Assembly: GCF_016907235.1 (NCBI RefSeq)
Contig: NZ_JAFBBO010000001.1
Location: 1,240,001-1,304,000, forward strand
Direction: 5' to 3'
Origin: Oerskovia jenensis
GTDB lineage: Bacteria > Actinomycetota > Actinomycetes > Actinomycetales > Cellulomonadaceae
Length of the DNA: 64,000 bases
In this document: positions 8,550 through 17,577 of the stretch, in pieces
Position numbering within the stretch: the stretch's first letter is position 1
Layout: each line of letters begins with the position of its first letter
Translations under genes and position numbers: made by a program
Notes under the pieces: generated by a model
What the model was told of the DNA's origin: nothing
Database searches by the model: none
Seen by the model: the letters and a program-made list of their open reading frames with translations, nothing else

Positions 8550-8881
8550 GCCACCCCGTCACCAGCGTCGACCTTCCTACCGGTGGGCGGCTCGACGCCG
8601 CCGCCGTCCTGTCCTTGCGCGCCCCCGTCACAGCGACCGTCGCCGACGGGCCCGTGCTCGTCCTGCTCGACGTCTCGGGCGTCGAGGGCGTCTCGCCGTC
8701 GGGCGTCGCGGGACTGCTCGACCTGCTGCGCGTGGTCCGTGCGCGCGGCGGCGACCTGCGCTTCTTCGGTGCGTCGACCGCGCTCCGGCATGCTTTCACG
8801 GCGCTGGGTCTCGACGCCGTCGCACGGATCTACGGCGGTCACGACGAGGCGCGGGGGCTGCTCGCGTCCAGGGCCTCCTGA
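8513..8881 (+). CDS. STAS-domain protein (anti-anti-sigma-factor-like)
   Basis: Small cytoplasmic protein of 122 residues with one STAS domain. The segment LLDVSGVEGVSPSGVAGLLDLLR matches the core of SpoIIAA-type antagonists; the phosphorylatable Ser of the DSSG motif corresponds to Ser63 within SPSG (61-64), with Pro where the usual first Ser lies. It begins inside the end of the glycosyltransferase gene (37-nt overlap), has an AGGAG ribosome-binding site, and its stop overlaps the GH26 start as TGATG. No anti-sigma kinase is nearby. A role in controlling the synthase or a partner-switching pathway is inferred only from the operon. Confidence 0.83.
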   Translation: MAAFVSAPVLTLSHPVTSVDLPTGGRLDAAAVLSLRAPVTATVADGPVLVLLDVSGVEGVSPSGVAGLLDLLRVVRARGGDLRFFGASTALRHAFTALGLDAVARIYGGHDEARGLLASRAS

Positions 8882-10101
8882 TGACGTTCTACCTCCCGGG
8901 CACGGGCGGCCGCCGTCGGCGGCCGGGTCTCGTGACGCCCGTCGTGGTCATGCTCGCGGCCGTCGGGGCGGTCGGCGCGGGGTTCGCGGTGGCGGGCCCG
9001 CCCGCCGCGCAGGAGGCGCCCGCGACGAGGACCTGCACCGCGGACGCGGCGAGCGTCGTGCCCGACGACGGCACGTTGCTGGGCGTCAACCTCGACTGGG
9101 CGTCGGAGACCCTCGAGGAGCACCGGACCTACCTCGGCCACGCACCGGCCGTCGCGGTCCAGTTCTCCGACGTCCCCTACGACCGCGAGACCTGGGAGCA
9201 CACGGTCAGCGCGGTCACCCAGATGAAGGCCAACGGAGGTGTGCTCCTCCTGACCCTCGAGCCGCACGCGGGCCTCGCGGCCATGTCGGACGAGGTGATC
9301 GCGACGCTCGCCACCGACCTGCGGGACGTCAACGAGCAGGGGGTCGCGGTCGTGCTGCGGTTCGCGCACGAGATGAACGGCTCCTGGTACGCGTGGGGCC
9401 AGCAGCCGACGGCGTACGTCGAGACGTTCCGTCGGGTCGCGGCCGCGGTCCACGCCGAGGCCCCGGGCACGGCCATGATGTGGGCGCCCAACTACGGCGG
9501 CGGGTACCCGTTCACGGGCGGCCAGTTCGCGGCCCTGCCGGGGTCGGCCGACTACGCGGCCCTCGACACGGACCACGACGGCACCCTGACCATGACGGAC
9601 GACAGCTACCTCCCGTACTTCCCCGGGGACGACGCCGTGGACTGGGTCGGGGTCTCGCTCTACCACTGGGGCAACCAGCGCCCGTGGGGCAACAACGAGG
9701 TCCCCGAGGACGGCAAGTTCCTCGCGATGCTCACGGGCACGTACGTGGGCACGGCAGGGGACGACGCCGCCGTGCCGGACTTCTACACGGTGTACGGCGT
9801 CGAGCACGGGCACCCGGTCGCCGTCCCGGAGACCGCCGCGATCTACACGCCCTCGCGTGGCGGTGCCGCCGAGCTCGACATCAAGCGGGCCTGGTGGCGG
9901 CAGGTCTTCTCCCCCGAGACCCACGAGCGGTTCCCCCAGCTCAAGATGGTCAACTGGTTCGAGTGGGACAAGTACGAGATCGAGATCGACGACGACGTCG
10001 ACTGGCGCGCGGCGGGCGCCCCCGACGTGCGCGACGCGTTCGTCGCCGACCTCCCGTCGTGGCTGCGCTACGCCGAGGACGTCTCGACCTGCGAGGAGTG
10101 A
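8881..10101 (+). CDS. Secreted GH26 glycoside hydrolase
   Basis: Predicted extracellular beta-glycanase of 406 residues. After RRRR a hydrophobic segment (about 17-39) ends near PPAAQEA, a probable signal peptide. The catalytic domain has RFAHEMNGSWYAWG, the GH26 acid/base motif, with Glu164; HPVAVPETA places Glu317 as the likely nucleophile; MMWAPNYGG and WFEWDKYE fit late strands of the barrel. GH26 includes beta-mannanases, lichenases and xylanases. Being in one operon with a polysaccharide synthase, it more likely trims or releases the nascent polymer than digests plant mannan. Translation is coupled to the STAS gene (TGATG). The substrate is not determined. Confidence 0.86.
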   Translation: MTFYLPGTGGRRRRPGLVTPVVVMLAAVGAVGAGFAVAGPPAAQEAPATRTCTADAASVVPDDGTLLGVNLDWASETLEEHRTYLGHAPAVAVQFSDVPYDRETWEHTVSAVTQMKANGGVLLLTLEPHAGLAAMSDEVIATLATDLRDVNEQGVAVVLRFAHEMNGSWYAWGQQPTAYVETFRRVAAAVHAEAPGTAMMWAPNYGGGYPFTGGQFAALPGSADYAALDTDHDGTLTMTDDSYLPYFPGDDAVDWVGVSLYHWGNQRPWGNNEVPEDGKFLAMLTGTYVGTAGDDAAVPDFYTVYGVEHGHPVAVPETAAIYTPSRGGAAELDIKRAWWRQVFSPETHERFPQLKMVNWFEWDKYEIEIDDDVDWRAAGAPDVRDAFVADLPSWLRYAEDVSTCEE

Positions 10102-10102
10102 C

Positions 10103-11008
10103 ATGCGCCCCTCCCCGCGACCGACCGCCCGCCCGACCCTGCTGCTGACCGCCGTGCTCGTCGTGGCGAGCCTCGCCACCCTGGCGGCCGCCGCCGTCGG
10201 GCCGCCTGCGTCCGGGCCCTCGACCGCGGCTCCCAGCATGGGAGCCCCACCCGGGCCGCTGACCTGGACCGACGAGTTCGACGGTGACCCAGGGGCCCCG
10301 CCCGACCCGTCCCGCTGGCGCCTCGAGACGGGCGGCAGCGGCTGGGGCAACCGCGAGCTGCAGTACTACACCGACAGCCCGAGCAACGCGTCGACCGACG
10401 GCGCGGGCCACCTCGTCATCACGGCCCGTCGGGAGAACCCGGGCGACCTGTGGTGCCACTACGGGCGCTGCGAGTACACCTCCGCGCGGCTCATCACCGC
10501 GGACCGTTTCGCCCAGCAGCACGGGCGCTTCGAGGCGCGCATCAAGATCCCGGGCGGACAGGGCACCTGGCCCGCGTTCTGGATGCTCGGGCAGGACATC
10601 TTCACCACCGAGCCGTGGCCCGCGAGCGGCGAGATCGACGTCATGGAGAACGTCGGCAAGGAGCCGGGCACGGTGTGGGGAAGCCTGCACGGTCCCGGGT
10701 ACTCGGGAGCGGACGCGGTGCACGAGTCGTTCACGCTCCCCGGCGGGGAGGAGGTCGCCGACGACTTCCACACCTTCACGGTCGACTGGGCCCCCGGCTC
10801 GATCACCTGGTACGTCGACGGCGTCGAGTTCTCGCGCAAGAGTCCTGCCGACGTCGGCGACGACCCGTGGGTCTTCGACGACCCGTTCTTCCTGCTGCTC
10901 AACCTCGCGGTCGGCGGCGACTGGCCCGGCCCGCCCGACGAGAGCACGCCCCTGCCCGCGCGCATGCTCGTCGACTACGTGCGTGCCTACGCGTGGGACG
11001 GGCCGTAG
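10103..11008 (+). CDS. Secreted GH16 beta-glucanase (laminarinase-type)
   Basis: Extracellular endo-beta-glucanase of 301 residues. An N-terminal signal peptide (LLLTAVLVVASLATLAAAA) and a Pro/Ser/Ala linker precede a GH16 jelly roll. The catalytic motif is GEIDVMENVG with Glu177 (nucleophile), Asp179 and Glu182 (acid/base). The extra residue in ExDxxE is the beta-bulge form of laminarinases and beta-agarases rather than the ExDxE form of Bacillus lichenases, so cleavage beside beta-1,3 bonds is likely. TWPAFWM, WGNRELQYYT and FFLLLNLAVGGDWPG are further family markers. GAGGAG lies 4 nt before ATG 10103, one base after the GH26 stop. It is the last gene of the operon, followed by a strong terminator. 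Confidence 0.9.
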   Translation: MRPSPRPTARPTLLLTAVLVVASLATLAAAAVGPPASGPSTAAPSMGAPPGPLTWTDEFDGDPGAPPDPSRWRLETGGSGWGNRELQYYTDSPSNASTDGAGHLVITARRENPGDLWCHYGRCEYTSARLITADRFAQQHGRFEARIKIPGGQGTWPAFWMLGQDIFTTEPWPASGEIDVMENVGKEPGTVWGSLHGPGYSGADAVHESFTLPGGEEVADDFHTFTVDWAPGSITWYVDGVEFSRKSPADVGDDPWVFDDPFFLLLNLAVGGDWPGPPDESTPLPARMLVDYVRAYAWDGP

Positions 11009-11015
11009 ACGCGAG

Positions 11016-11048
11016 CGAGGCGCGTCCCCGCGGAGGGGACGCGCCTCG
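11016..11048. terminator. 14-bp perfect hairpin, bidirectional terminator
   Basis: Arms 11016-11029 and 11035-11048 pair perfectly around a 5-nt loop, between the convergent GH16 and GNAT genes. Confidence 0.85.
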
Positions 11049-11066
11049 TTCACGTGCGCAAGGACC

Positions 11067-11585
11067 TCAGCCCTGCTCGACGGCGTCGCTCGCGTTGCGC
11101 GCCTCGGCCTCGCCCAGGATGCGGCGCAGGTACGTGTACGTGAGATCACCCGCGGCCTTGTCGTACTGCTCCTCGTAGCCGTGGCGCGTGTACAGCTCCA
11201 GGTTCTGCTTGGAGTCCTTGCCCGTGAAGACCCAGATCTCCGTGGTCTCCTCGGGCAGGTGCGGCAGGACCGCGAACAGCATCTGCGTGCCGATCCCGCG
11301 TCCCTGGAGGTCCGGGGCCACGGCGAGCCGGCCGAGCGTGGCCTTGCCACCCTCGATCTCCACGCGCACCGACCCCACCAGACGCGGCCCCTGCCACGCC
11401 CCGAGCGTGATGACGCCCTGGGTCGCGAGGTCCGCCTTGAGCTCGGCGAGCGTCTGCGTGAGCGGCGGGATGTTCGGGTCCCCGTAGAGCTGCGCCTCGG
11501 TGACGAACGCTGCCCGGCGGAGCGTCAGGAGCTCCCCAGCGTGCTCGTCCGTGACGAGGTCCATGGTCATCGGCGTGTCGGTCAT
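11067..11585 (-). CDS. GNAT-family N-acetyltransferase
   Basis: Acetyl-CoA-dependent acetyltransferase of 172 residues. Motif A, with the acetyl-CoA pyrophosphate loop, is LGRLAVAPDLQGRGIGTQML; LELYTRHGYEEQ is the usual C-terminal strand-helix element. The start is ATG 11585, where CACGAT lies 6 nt upstream on the minus strand, compatible with a leaderless transcript. Neighbours do not reveal the substrate. Confidence 0.85.
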   Translation of the reverse strand: MTDTPMTMDLVTDEHAGELLTLRRAAFVTEAQLYGDPNIPPLTQTLAELKADLATQGVITLGAWQGPRLVGSVRVEIEGGKATLGRLAVAPDLQGRGIGTQMLFAVLPHLPEETTEIWVFTGKDSKQNLELYTRHGYEEQYDKAAGDLTYTYLRRILGEAEARNASDAVEQG

Positions 11586-11653
11586 GGTCCCATCGTGTCA
11601 GAAACGGACCGTCCCGCGGTGCGCGTCCGCGGGTGGAATGGTGACCGTCTCAC

Positions 11654-12643
11654 CTAGCCCTTCACCGCCCCCGCCAACCCCGAGACCAGGTGACGCTGCA
11701 CGAGCACGAAGAAGATCAGCACGGGCACCGTCATGATGACCGAGCCCGCCATGATCGCGCCCCAGTCGTTCTGGTCGTCCTTGAAGAACGTGAGGATCGC
11801 GAGGGGCAGTGTCTGGTTCTCCTGCGCCGAGATGATGAACGTCTTGGCGAACAGGAAGTCGTTCCACGTCGAGATGAACGAGAACACGCTGACCGCGACC
11901 ACGCCCGGGAACACGAGCGGGAACAGGATCGAGCGCACGAACCGGAAGCTCTTGGCCCCGTCGATCCGCGCGGCCTCCTCGAGTTCGACCGGGACGGCCG
12001 CGACGAAGCCGCGCAGCATCCAGATCGCGAACGGGATCGAGAACGCGAGGTGCACCAGCACGAGCGAGCCGAGCTGGTTGAGGCCGAGCGCGGGGACGGA
12101 CGCCCCCATGTTCCGGAACAGGAAGAACAGCGGGATCGTCAGGGCCTCGATGGGCACCATCTGCGCGATCAGCACGATCACGAGCAGCGTCGTGCGGCTG
12201 CGGAACCGGTAGCGCGTGAGCGCGACCGACGCGAGGAACGCGCAGATCGTCGAGAGGACCACGACTGCCAGGGCCACGACGAGCGAGTTGAGGAAGAACC
12301 GCCCGAAGTCGTTGACCGTCAGGACCCGCACGAACGAGTCGAGCGTGAGGTCCGTCGTGAACAGCGACGCGTCGCCCGCGTCGATCGCGGCCTTGGGCCG
12401 CAGGGCCGACAGGACCATCCAGTAGAGCGGGAACGCGACGACGAGCGCGACCAGGAGCGCCGCGGCGTTCGAGCCGGGGTTCTTCCACGCCCGACGGCGC
12501 CGCGCACCCGCCACGCCCGTCCCGCCCCGCGTGGTGGTCGCCTCGGCGTCCGGGGAGCCCGTGCCCCGCACAGCGGACGGTGACGTGCCGCGCCCGACGG
12601 ACGCTCCGGCGTCGGGCGCGCCGGCGGTGATGCTGGTGCTCAC
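11654..12643 (-). CDS. CUT1 carbohydrate ABC transporter permease, MalG type
   Basis: Inner-membrane permease of 329 residues, second channel subunit of an oligosaccharide importer. A hydrophilic Ala/Gly/Thr-rich N-terminal tail of about 50 residues precedes six membrane segments. The cytoplasmic EAA loop that contacts the ATPase is ELEEAARIDGAKSFRFVRSILFPL, matching the EAA-G consensus, and the protein ends in the MalG-like GLAGAVKG. It starts at GTG 12643, overlapping the MalF stop by 4 nt (GTGA). The operon contains no ATPase, so a shared MsiK-type ATPase encoded elsewhere is expected, as is usual in actinobacteria. Confidence 0.92.
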   Translation of the reverse strand: MSTSITAGAPDAGASVGRGTSPSAVRGTGSPDAEATTTRGGTGVAGARRRRAWKNPGSNAAALLVALVVAFPLYWMVLSALRPKAAIDAGDASLFTTDLTLDSFVRVLTVNDFGRFFLNSLVVALAVVVLSTICAFLASVALTRYRFRSRTTLLVIVLIAQMVPIEALTIPLFFLFRNMGASVPALGLNQLGSLVLVHLAFSIPFAIWMLRGFVAAVPVELEEAARIDGAKSFRFVRSILFPLVFPGVVAVSVFSFISTWNDFLFAKTFIISAQENQTLPLAILTFFKDDQNDWGAIMAGSVIMTVPVLIFFVLVQRHLVSGLAGAVKG

Positions 12644-13614
12644 AGGACCTCCCCTGATCGGCGCAGCAGGCGCAGGTAGACGAGCGTGACCCCGAGCAGC
12701 AGGAGCGTCATGACGACGCCGATCGCCGACCCGAGCCCGTACAGGTTGGACGCGAACGCCTGCTGGTAGGAGTACACGTTGAGGACGAGGTTCTGCCCGC
12801 CGATCCCGCCGCCGTTGGTCATGACGTAGATCTGCGTGAACACCTTGAAGTCCCAGATGATCGACTGGATCGTGACGATGATGATGATCGGGCGCAGCAT
12901 CGGGACCATGATCGAGCGCGCGATGCGCGGCATCGACGCACCGTCGAGGCGAGCGGCCTCGAGCAGCTCGCTCGGGATCGCGAGGATGCCCGCATAGACC
13001 GTGACCAGCACGAACGGGAACGAGCACCACACGACCTCGGCGCCCACGAGCGCGAACGCCGGCCACTTCTCGGCCGTCCACGAGTGCCCCGCGAAGCCCG
13101 ACAGGCCGACGTTGACCAACGTCTTGTTGACGAGCCCGAGCGTCGGGTCGAACAGGAAGAGCCAGACCGCGGAGCCCGTCATCGCGGGCGTCGCCCACGC
13201 GCCGAGCGCCGCGAGGAACAGGACCGAGCGCACCCACCGGCTGACCCGGGTCGCGAGGACCGCGAGCGCCGAGCCGAGCGCCAGGGTCGCGACGACGCAA
13301 CCGGCCGCGAAGACCGTCGTGTTGAGCAGGACCGTCCAGAACTTCGGGTCCCCGAAGAGCTGGGTGTAGTTGCCCACCCCCAGGAACTCGAGCGGGGCAC
13401 CGCCCGTGACGTTCGCTTGGCGGTAGTCGTAGAACGACGTGACGACGAGCTGGTAGAGCGGGTACCCGAGCAGACCGATCAGGATCGCGGCGGCCGGTAG
13501 CAGGTAGACCCACGGTTCGAGCCGGGAGGTCCCGGCCCGGGAGCGACGCGCAGGGCGCGGGGGGCGGGCGGACGTGCTGCCCGCCCCCGGTGCGGTGGTG
13601 AGCGAGGTCATCAC
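12640..13614 (-). CDS. CUT1 carbohydrate ABC transporter permease, MalF type
   Basis: Inner-membrane permease of about 324 residues, partner of the MalG-type subunit. It has six predicted membrane segments and the EAA loop ELLEAARLDGASMPRIARSIMVPM. The start is GTG 13614 or the adjacent ATG 13611; both overlap the binding-protein stop, so translation is coupled either way. It lies between the binding-protein gene and the MalG gene in one tight operon. The transported sugar is unknown. Confidence 0.92.
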   Translation of the reverse strand: MMTSLTTAPGAGSTSARPPRPARRSRAGTSRLEPWVYLLPAAAILIGLLGYPLYQLVVTSFYDYRQANVTGGAPLEFLGVGNYTQLFGDPKFWTVLLNTTVFAAGCVVATLALGSALAVLATRVSRWVRSVLFLAALGAWATPAMTGSAVWLFLFDPTLGLVNKTLVNVGLSGFAGHSWTAEKWPAFALVGAEVVWCSFPFVLVTVYAGILAIPSELLEAARLDGASMPRIARSIMVPMLRPIIIIVTIQSIIWDFKVFTQIYVMTNGGGIGGQNLVLNVYSYQQAFASNLYGLGSAIGVVMTLLLLGVTLVYLRLLRRSGEVL

Positions 13615-14909
13615 GGGGCCTCGGAGAACGCCTTGTCCATCGCGGCGGCCGCGGTCTGCGTGGCCTGCTCGACCGTGGCCTGCTTCGTCGCGACGGTCTG
13701 GAGCATGGTCTTGATGTCACCCTGGGCGTCGATCTGGGTCCACGCGGGGGTCGAGGGGACGAACTCGGTGCCCGCCGCGAGGGTCTCGGTGAAGGGCTCG
13801 ATCGCGGGCGTCTCCGCCGCGACCTTCTCCTGGACGTCGGTGAACGTGGGCAGGTTGCCCATCGCGTCGAACATCTTCTCCTGGTACTTCTTCCCGCCCA
13901 GGAGCGTCATGAAGTCGACCGCGAGGGACTTGCGCTCCGAGCTCTTGAAGACGCCGAGGTTGTTGCCGCCCGCGAACGCCGGGGCGATCTCGCCGGCCTT
14001 CTCGCCCGGGAGCGGGACGACCGCATAGGTGGCGCCCACGGCCGACTCGTCGACCGCCTTGCGGTTGAAGTCGCCGCCCACGACCATGCCCGCCGTACCC
14101 GCGACGAACTGCTGGACGCTCGCGCTGCCCGTCCACTCGGCGCACAGCGCCGAGGGGCAGATGTCGTCCGCGAGGAGGTTCGTGTACGCCGTGACGCCCG
14201 CGCGGGACTCGGGCGTGGTGAGCGCCGAGGTGTACGCGCCGTCGGAGCCCTGGGTCGCGAGCGCTCCCCCGCCGGCCCACAGGAACGGCATGGCCGCGTA
14301 CTGGTAGGCGCCTCCCGCCGCGATGCCGACCATCTCGGGCTTGGCGGCGCGGATCGCCCGGGCCGCGGTCTCGATCTCGGCGAGCGTCGTGGGGACGGAG
14401 AGCCCCAGCTCCGAGAAGACGTCCGTGCGGTAGTAGAGCGCGCGCACCCCGATGAACCACGGGACACCGTAGGTCACGCCGTCGATCTCGGTCGTGGCGG
14501 CGATCGAGGGGGTCAGGTCACCGGACTCGTCCCAGGCCGCGACCTCCTTGGTCACGTCCGCGAGACCGCCCGCGGCGACGTAGGCCGCGATGTCGGTGTT
14601 GCCGAACTCGGCGACGTCGGGGGCCGAGGCCGGGTCGTTGAACGCGGCGTTGAAACGCTCGGCGCGGGTGTCGACGGGGATGTACTGGACGTCGACCTCG
14701 ACGCCGTCGTGCTCGGCCTCGAACTCCGCGACGGCCTCGTCGACGACCGCCGCCTTGGGGTCCTGGTTGACCTCGGCGAAGAGCCAGACACGCAGGGTCC
14801 CCGTGCTCTCGTCGTTCTCGGCCTCGGTGATCGTGGACTGGGTGGGGGCGCAGGCCGTCAGGGCCAGCACGGCGGCGATGCCGAACGCCGCCAGGCGGGA
14901 CTTCTTCAT
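13611..14909 (-). CDS. CUT1 carbohydrate-binding lipoprotein
   Basis: Extracytoplasmic solute-binding protein of 432 residues (SBP_bac_1/MalE fold). The signal peptide MKKSRLAAFGIAAVLALTAC supplies a lipobox with Cys20. The mature protein carries family features such as TGTLRVWLFAEVNQDPK, GVPWFIGVRALYYRTDVF and AGTAGMVVGGDFN. ATG 14909 was chosen because it gives this complete signal peptide; the frame extends upstream to 15104 without meaning. It is the first gene of the three-gene importer operon. A LacI-type palindrome lies about 90 bp upstream, suggesting regulation by a distant LacI protein. Confidence 0.92.
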   Translation of the reverse strand: MKKSRLAAFGIAAVLALTACAPTQSTITEAENDESTGTLRVWLFAEVNQDPKAAVVDEAVAEFEAEHDGVEVDVQYIPVDTRAERFNAAFNDPASAPDVAEFGNTDIAAYVAAGGLADVTKEVAAWDESGDLTPSIAATTEIDGVTYGVPWFIGVRALYYRTDVFSELGLSVPTTLAEIETAARAIRAAKPEMVGIAAGGAYQYAAMPFLWAGGGALATQGSDGAYTSALTTPESRAGVTAYTNLLADDICPSALCAEWTGSASVQQFVAGTAGMVVGGDFNRKAVDESAVGATYAVVPLPGEKAGEIAPAFAGGNNLGVFKSSERKSLAVDFMTLLGGKKYQEKMFDAMGNLPTFTDVQEKVAAETPAIEPFTETLAAGTEFVPSTPAWTQIDAQGDIKTMLQTVATKQATVEQATQTAAAAMDKAFSEAP

Positions 14910-14999
14910 GTCGACTCCATCATCGATCGGGGGCCGGTGTCGTCGGTGACACCGGTTCCGGGAGGTTATGCACCCCTTCGGGGCGTGGTCCACGCCGTG

Positions 15000-15024
15000 G
15001 TGCGCTTCGTTGCGCACTGCACAA
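15000..15024. promoter_or_regulatory. Two overlapping LacI-type operator palindromes
   Basis: 15000-15017 has arms GTGCGC and GCGCAC around a 6-nt centre; read on the minus strand it is centred on CG, as LacI-family operators are. 15010-15024 (TTGCGCACTGCACAA) is a second palindrome with 6 of 7 pairs. They lie upstream of the CUT1 binding-protein gene, so control of that operon is likely. Confidence 0.5.
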
Positions 15025-15222
15025 TGGAAGACAACCTTGTTGCCAATTAACCGTGACCCTCTGCCCGGAAACGGGTGATGTGCGGGCCTTCGTCCCTGCG
15101 GCACGGTCCCGCCCCGGTCGTCCTGGCGCAGGGGCCGGCTGCGCGGGCCACGTGCGCAGGCGCGTGCGTGGGGCGCGTGCGTGGCTGCGCGTGCACAGGC
15201 CGGCGCGGGCCGGGTGGAGACG

Positions 15223-15255
15223 GGGCGTCGGCCGGGCGTCGGCCGGGCGTCGGCC
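15223..15255 (+). repeat. Three perfect 11-bp tandem repeats
   Basis: The unit GGGCGTCGGCC occurs three times in a row, upstream of the purU promoter. No function is apparent. Confidence 0.85.
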
Positions 15256-15298
15256 CGACGCAGCCCGGAAGGAGCCGCTGGACGCGCGACGGCGCGGC

Positions 15299-15304
15299 TA
15301 CCCT
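15299..15304 (+). promoter_or_regulatory. -10 box of leaderless purU
   Basis: TACCCT is followed by 6 nt and then the GTG start at 15311, with no Shine-Dalgarno sequence. Confidence 0.5.
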
Positions 15305-15310
15305 GGGACC

Positions 15311-16210
<900 letters not shown>

Positions 16211-16230
16211 CCGGCGTGCCGCCGCGGTCT

Positions 16231-16291
16231 GTCGAGCGTGCAGTTCGGGCTGTCCCGAGCGCCGTCTGACGACCCGAGCTGCACACTCGAC
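16231..16291. terminator. 19-bp inverted repeat after purU, overlapping the next promoter
   Basis: Arms 16231-16249 and 16273-16291 match at 17 of 19 positions around a 23-nt loop. It is 20 nt after the purU stop and probably terminates it. The right arm contains the -10-like CACACT (16282-16287) of the next gene. Confidence 0.6.
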
Positions 16292-16294
16292 GAC

Positions 16295-16783
16295 ATGACG
16301 ATCCCTCCTCAGGCCACGCTCCAGGTCGTCACGACCCGGTGGACCAAGCACTCCCGGGGAGGCGAGGCGGCGACCGTGCGGAACGCGACGCCGGTCGCGT
16401 TCCGGCTTCCCGCCGCGGAGATGCCCCTCGTCCACGGCGTCGAGATGCGCGAGGAGGACGACTTTCGACCCGTCGAGTCGATCGGCGACGCCTCGACCGA
16501 GGAGAGGGTGCGGCTGCGCGTCCGGGACGGCCGGCTGACCGTCTTCACGCCGATCCCCGAGTGGTACGCGATCCCGCCGCGGCCACGTCGACCTCCCGCC
16601 GTCCGACTCGCGCCCGGGGAGTGGGTGCGGTGGCAGCTCAACTTCCGCTTCTCGAGCCTCTTCGGGACGCAGGACTGGTCGTACTGGCAGGACACCGTCA
16701 ACGTCGCCTACGGGCCCGTGCCTCGCGACGTGTTCCTCGGCCCGCCGACGTACGAGGTGGACGAGCGCGGGTCGCTGCGCTGA
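16295..16783 (+). CDS. Hypothetical protein
   Basis: A 162-residue soluble protein not recognised as any family. It is rich in Arg, Pro and Trp, with no signal peptide or membrane segment. It contains PEWYAIPPRPRRPPAVRLAPG, WVRWQLNFRFSSLFGTQDWSY and a C-terminal FLGPPTYEVDERGSL. The regular beta-like spacing and the phrase LAPGEWVRWQLNFRF suggest an all-beta domain, but this is impression only. ATG 16295 follows CACACT by 7 nt, compatible with a leaderless start. It converges with the gene at 16807-17505. Confidence 0.65.
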   Translation: MTIPPQATLQVVTTRWTKHSRGGEAATVRNATPVAFRLPAAEMPLVHGVEMREEDDFRPVESIGDASTEERVRLRVRDGRLTVFTPIPEWYAIPPRPRRPPAVRLAPGEWVRWQLNFRFSSLFGTQDWSYWQDTVNVAYGPVPRDVFLGPPTYEVDERGSLR

Positions 16784-16806
16784 CCGTCACACCGCCGCAC
16801 CTCGGG

Positions 16807-17505
16807 CTACCCGAACCAGACCCGGACCGGGGTGAGCCCCAGCTCGAGGACACCCGTGGTCCACGGTGAGACCCATCGCCAGGCCTCGGGCATCGCCTCC
16901 GGGGCCGGTCGCGCCGAGACCGACACGTCAGCGCCGGACACGGCGATCCTGACGCTCTCGTCCACCGACGGCGGTACGCCGCGGGCAAGGTCGACGAGCG
17001 CGGTCAGTCGGCCCGCCAGAGCAGGGTCCTCGCACCGCAGGCTCAAGGGCACCACGTCGGTCGCCACGTCGAAGACGTAGTCGACCCCCTTGCCACTTTC
17101 GCCTCCCCCGTACCCGCACAGCGCGGCGAACACCCCGTCGAGCTCGGCGGGCGTGCCGGAGACCGTGACCTCGACCGTCTCGGACGGGGCGTCGCCGTAG
17201 CCACCGGTTCGCACTCTGTCGGTCGGCTCGACCACGTACACGACTCCCGGGATCGCGCGCAAGGTGTCGAGGAACTCGTCCCGTCGCGCGGTGGCTTCGA
17301 GGTCGATCCCCCGGTCCCGGCCGTTCGGGACGACCAGGCCGATGACCACGGCCGCGACACCGATCAGGACCGCGACGAGGACCAGACTGACGACCAGGGC
17401 GATGGCCGTGCGGTGCCGTTCGCCCGCTCCTCGGGGCCGGGCGTCAGCGGACGCCGACGTGCCCGAGCCGTTGACCTCTGACGTGCTGTCCCCCACGCGA
17501 ACCAT
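16807..17505 (-). CDS. Hypothetical single-pass membrane protein
   Basis: A 232-residue protein of unknown function. A charged N-terminal tail of about 33 residues is followed by one membrane segment (TAIALVVSLVLVAVLIGVAA, about 33-58) and an external domain with two weak repeats built around VTVSGTPAELDGVF and IAVSGADVSVSA, resembling small alpha/beta modules. ATG 17505 has TATGCT 6 nt upstream on the minus strand (17512-17517), so it is probably leaderless. It has no operon partner. Confidence 0.65.
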   Translation of the reverse strand: MVRVGDSTSEVNGSGTSASADARPRGAGERHRTAIALVVSLVLVAVLIGVAAVVIGLVVPNGRDRGIDLEATARRDEFLDTLRAIPGVVYVVEPTDRVRTGGYGDAPSETVEVTVSGTPAELDGVFAALCGYGGGESGKGVDYVFDVATDVVPLSLRCEDPALAGRLTALVDLARGVPPSVDESVRIAVSGADVSVSARPAPEAMPEAWRWVSPWTTGVLELGLTPVRVWFG

Positions 17506-17577
17506 GGCCTGAGCATACGGACCGACCGCCTGCCTGCCCGGGCCCGCGACCCGCTCGCGCAGCCGCCGCTCGCGCTC

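Larger units (their letters stand above)
14910..15310. other. Divergent intergenic region between the CUT1 operon and purU
   Basis: This 401-bp stretch without a gene holds overlapping palindromes at 15000-15024, three 11-bp tandem repeats at 15223-15255 and the -10 box of purU at 15299-15304. No confident sigma70 promoter for the CUT1 operon was identified. Confidence 0.5.
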
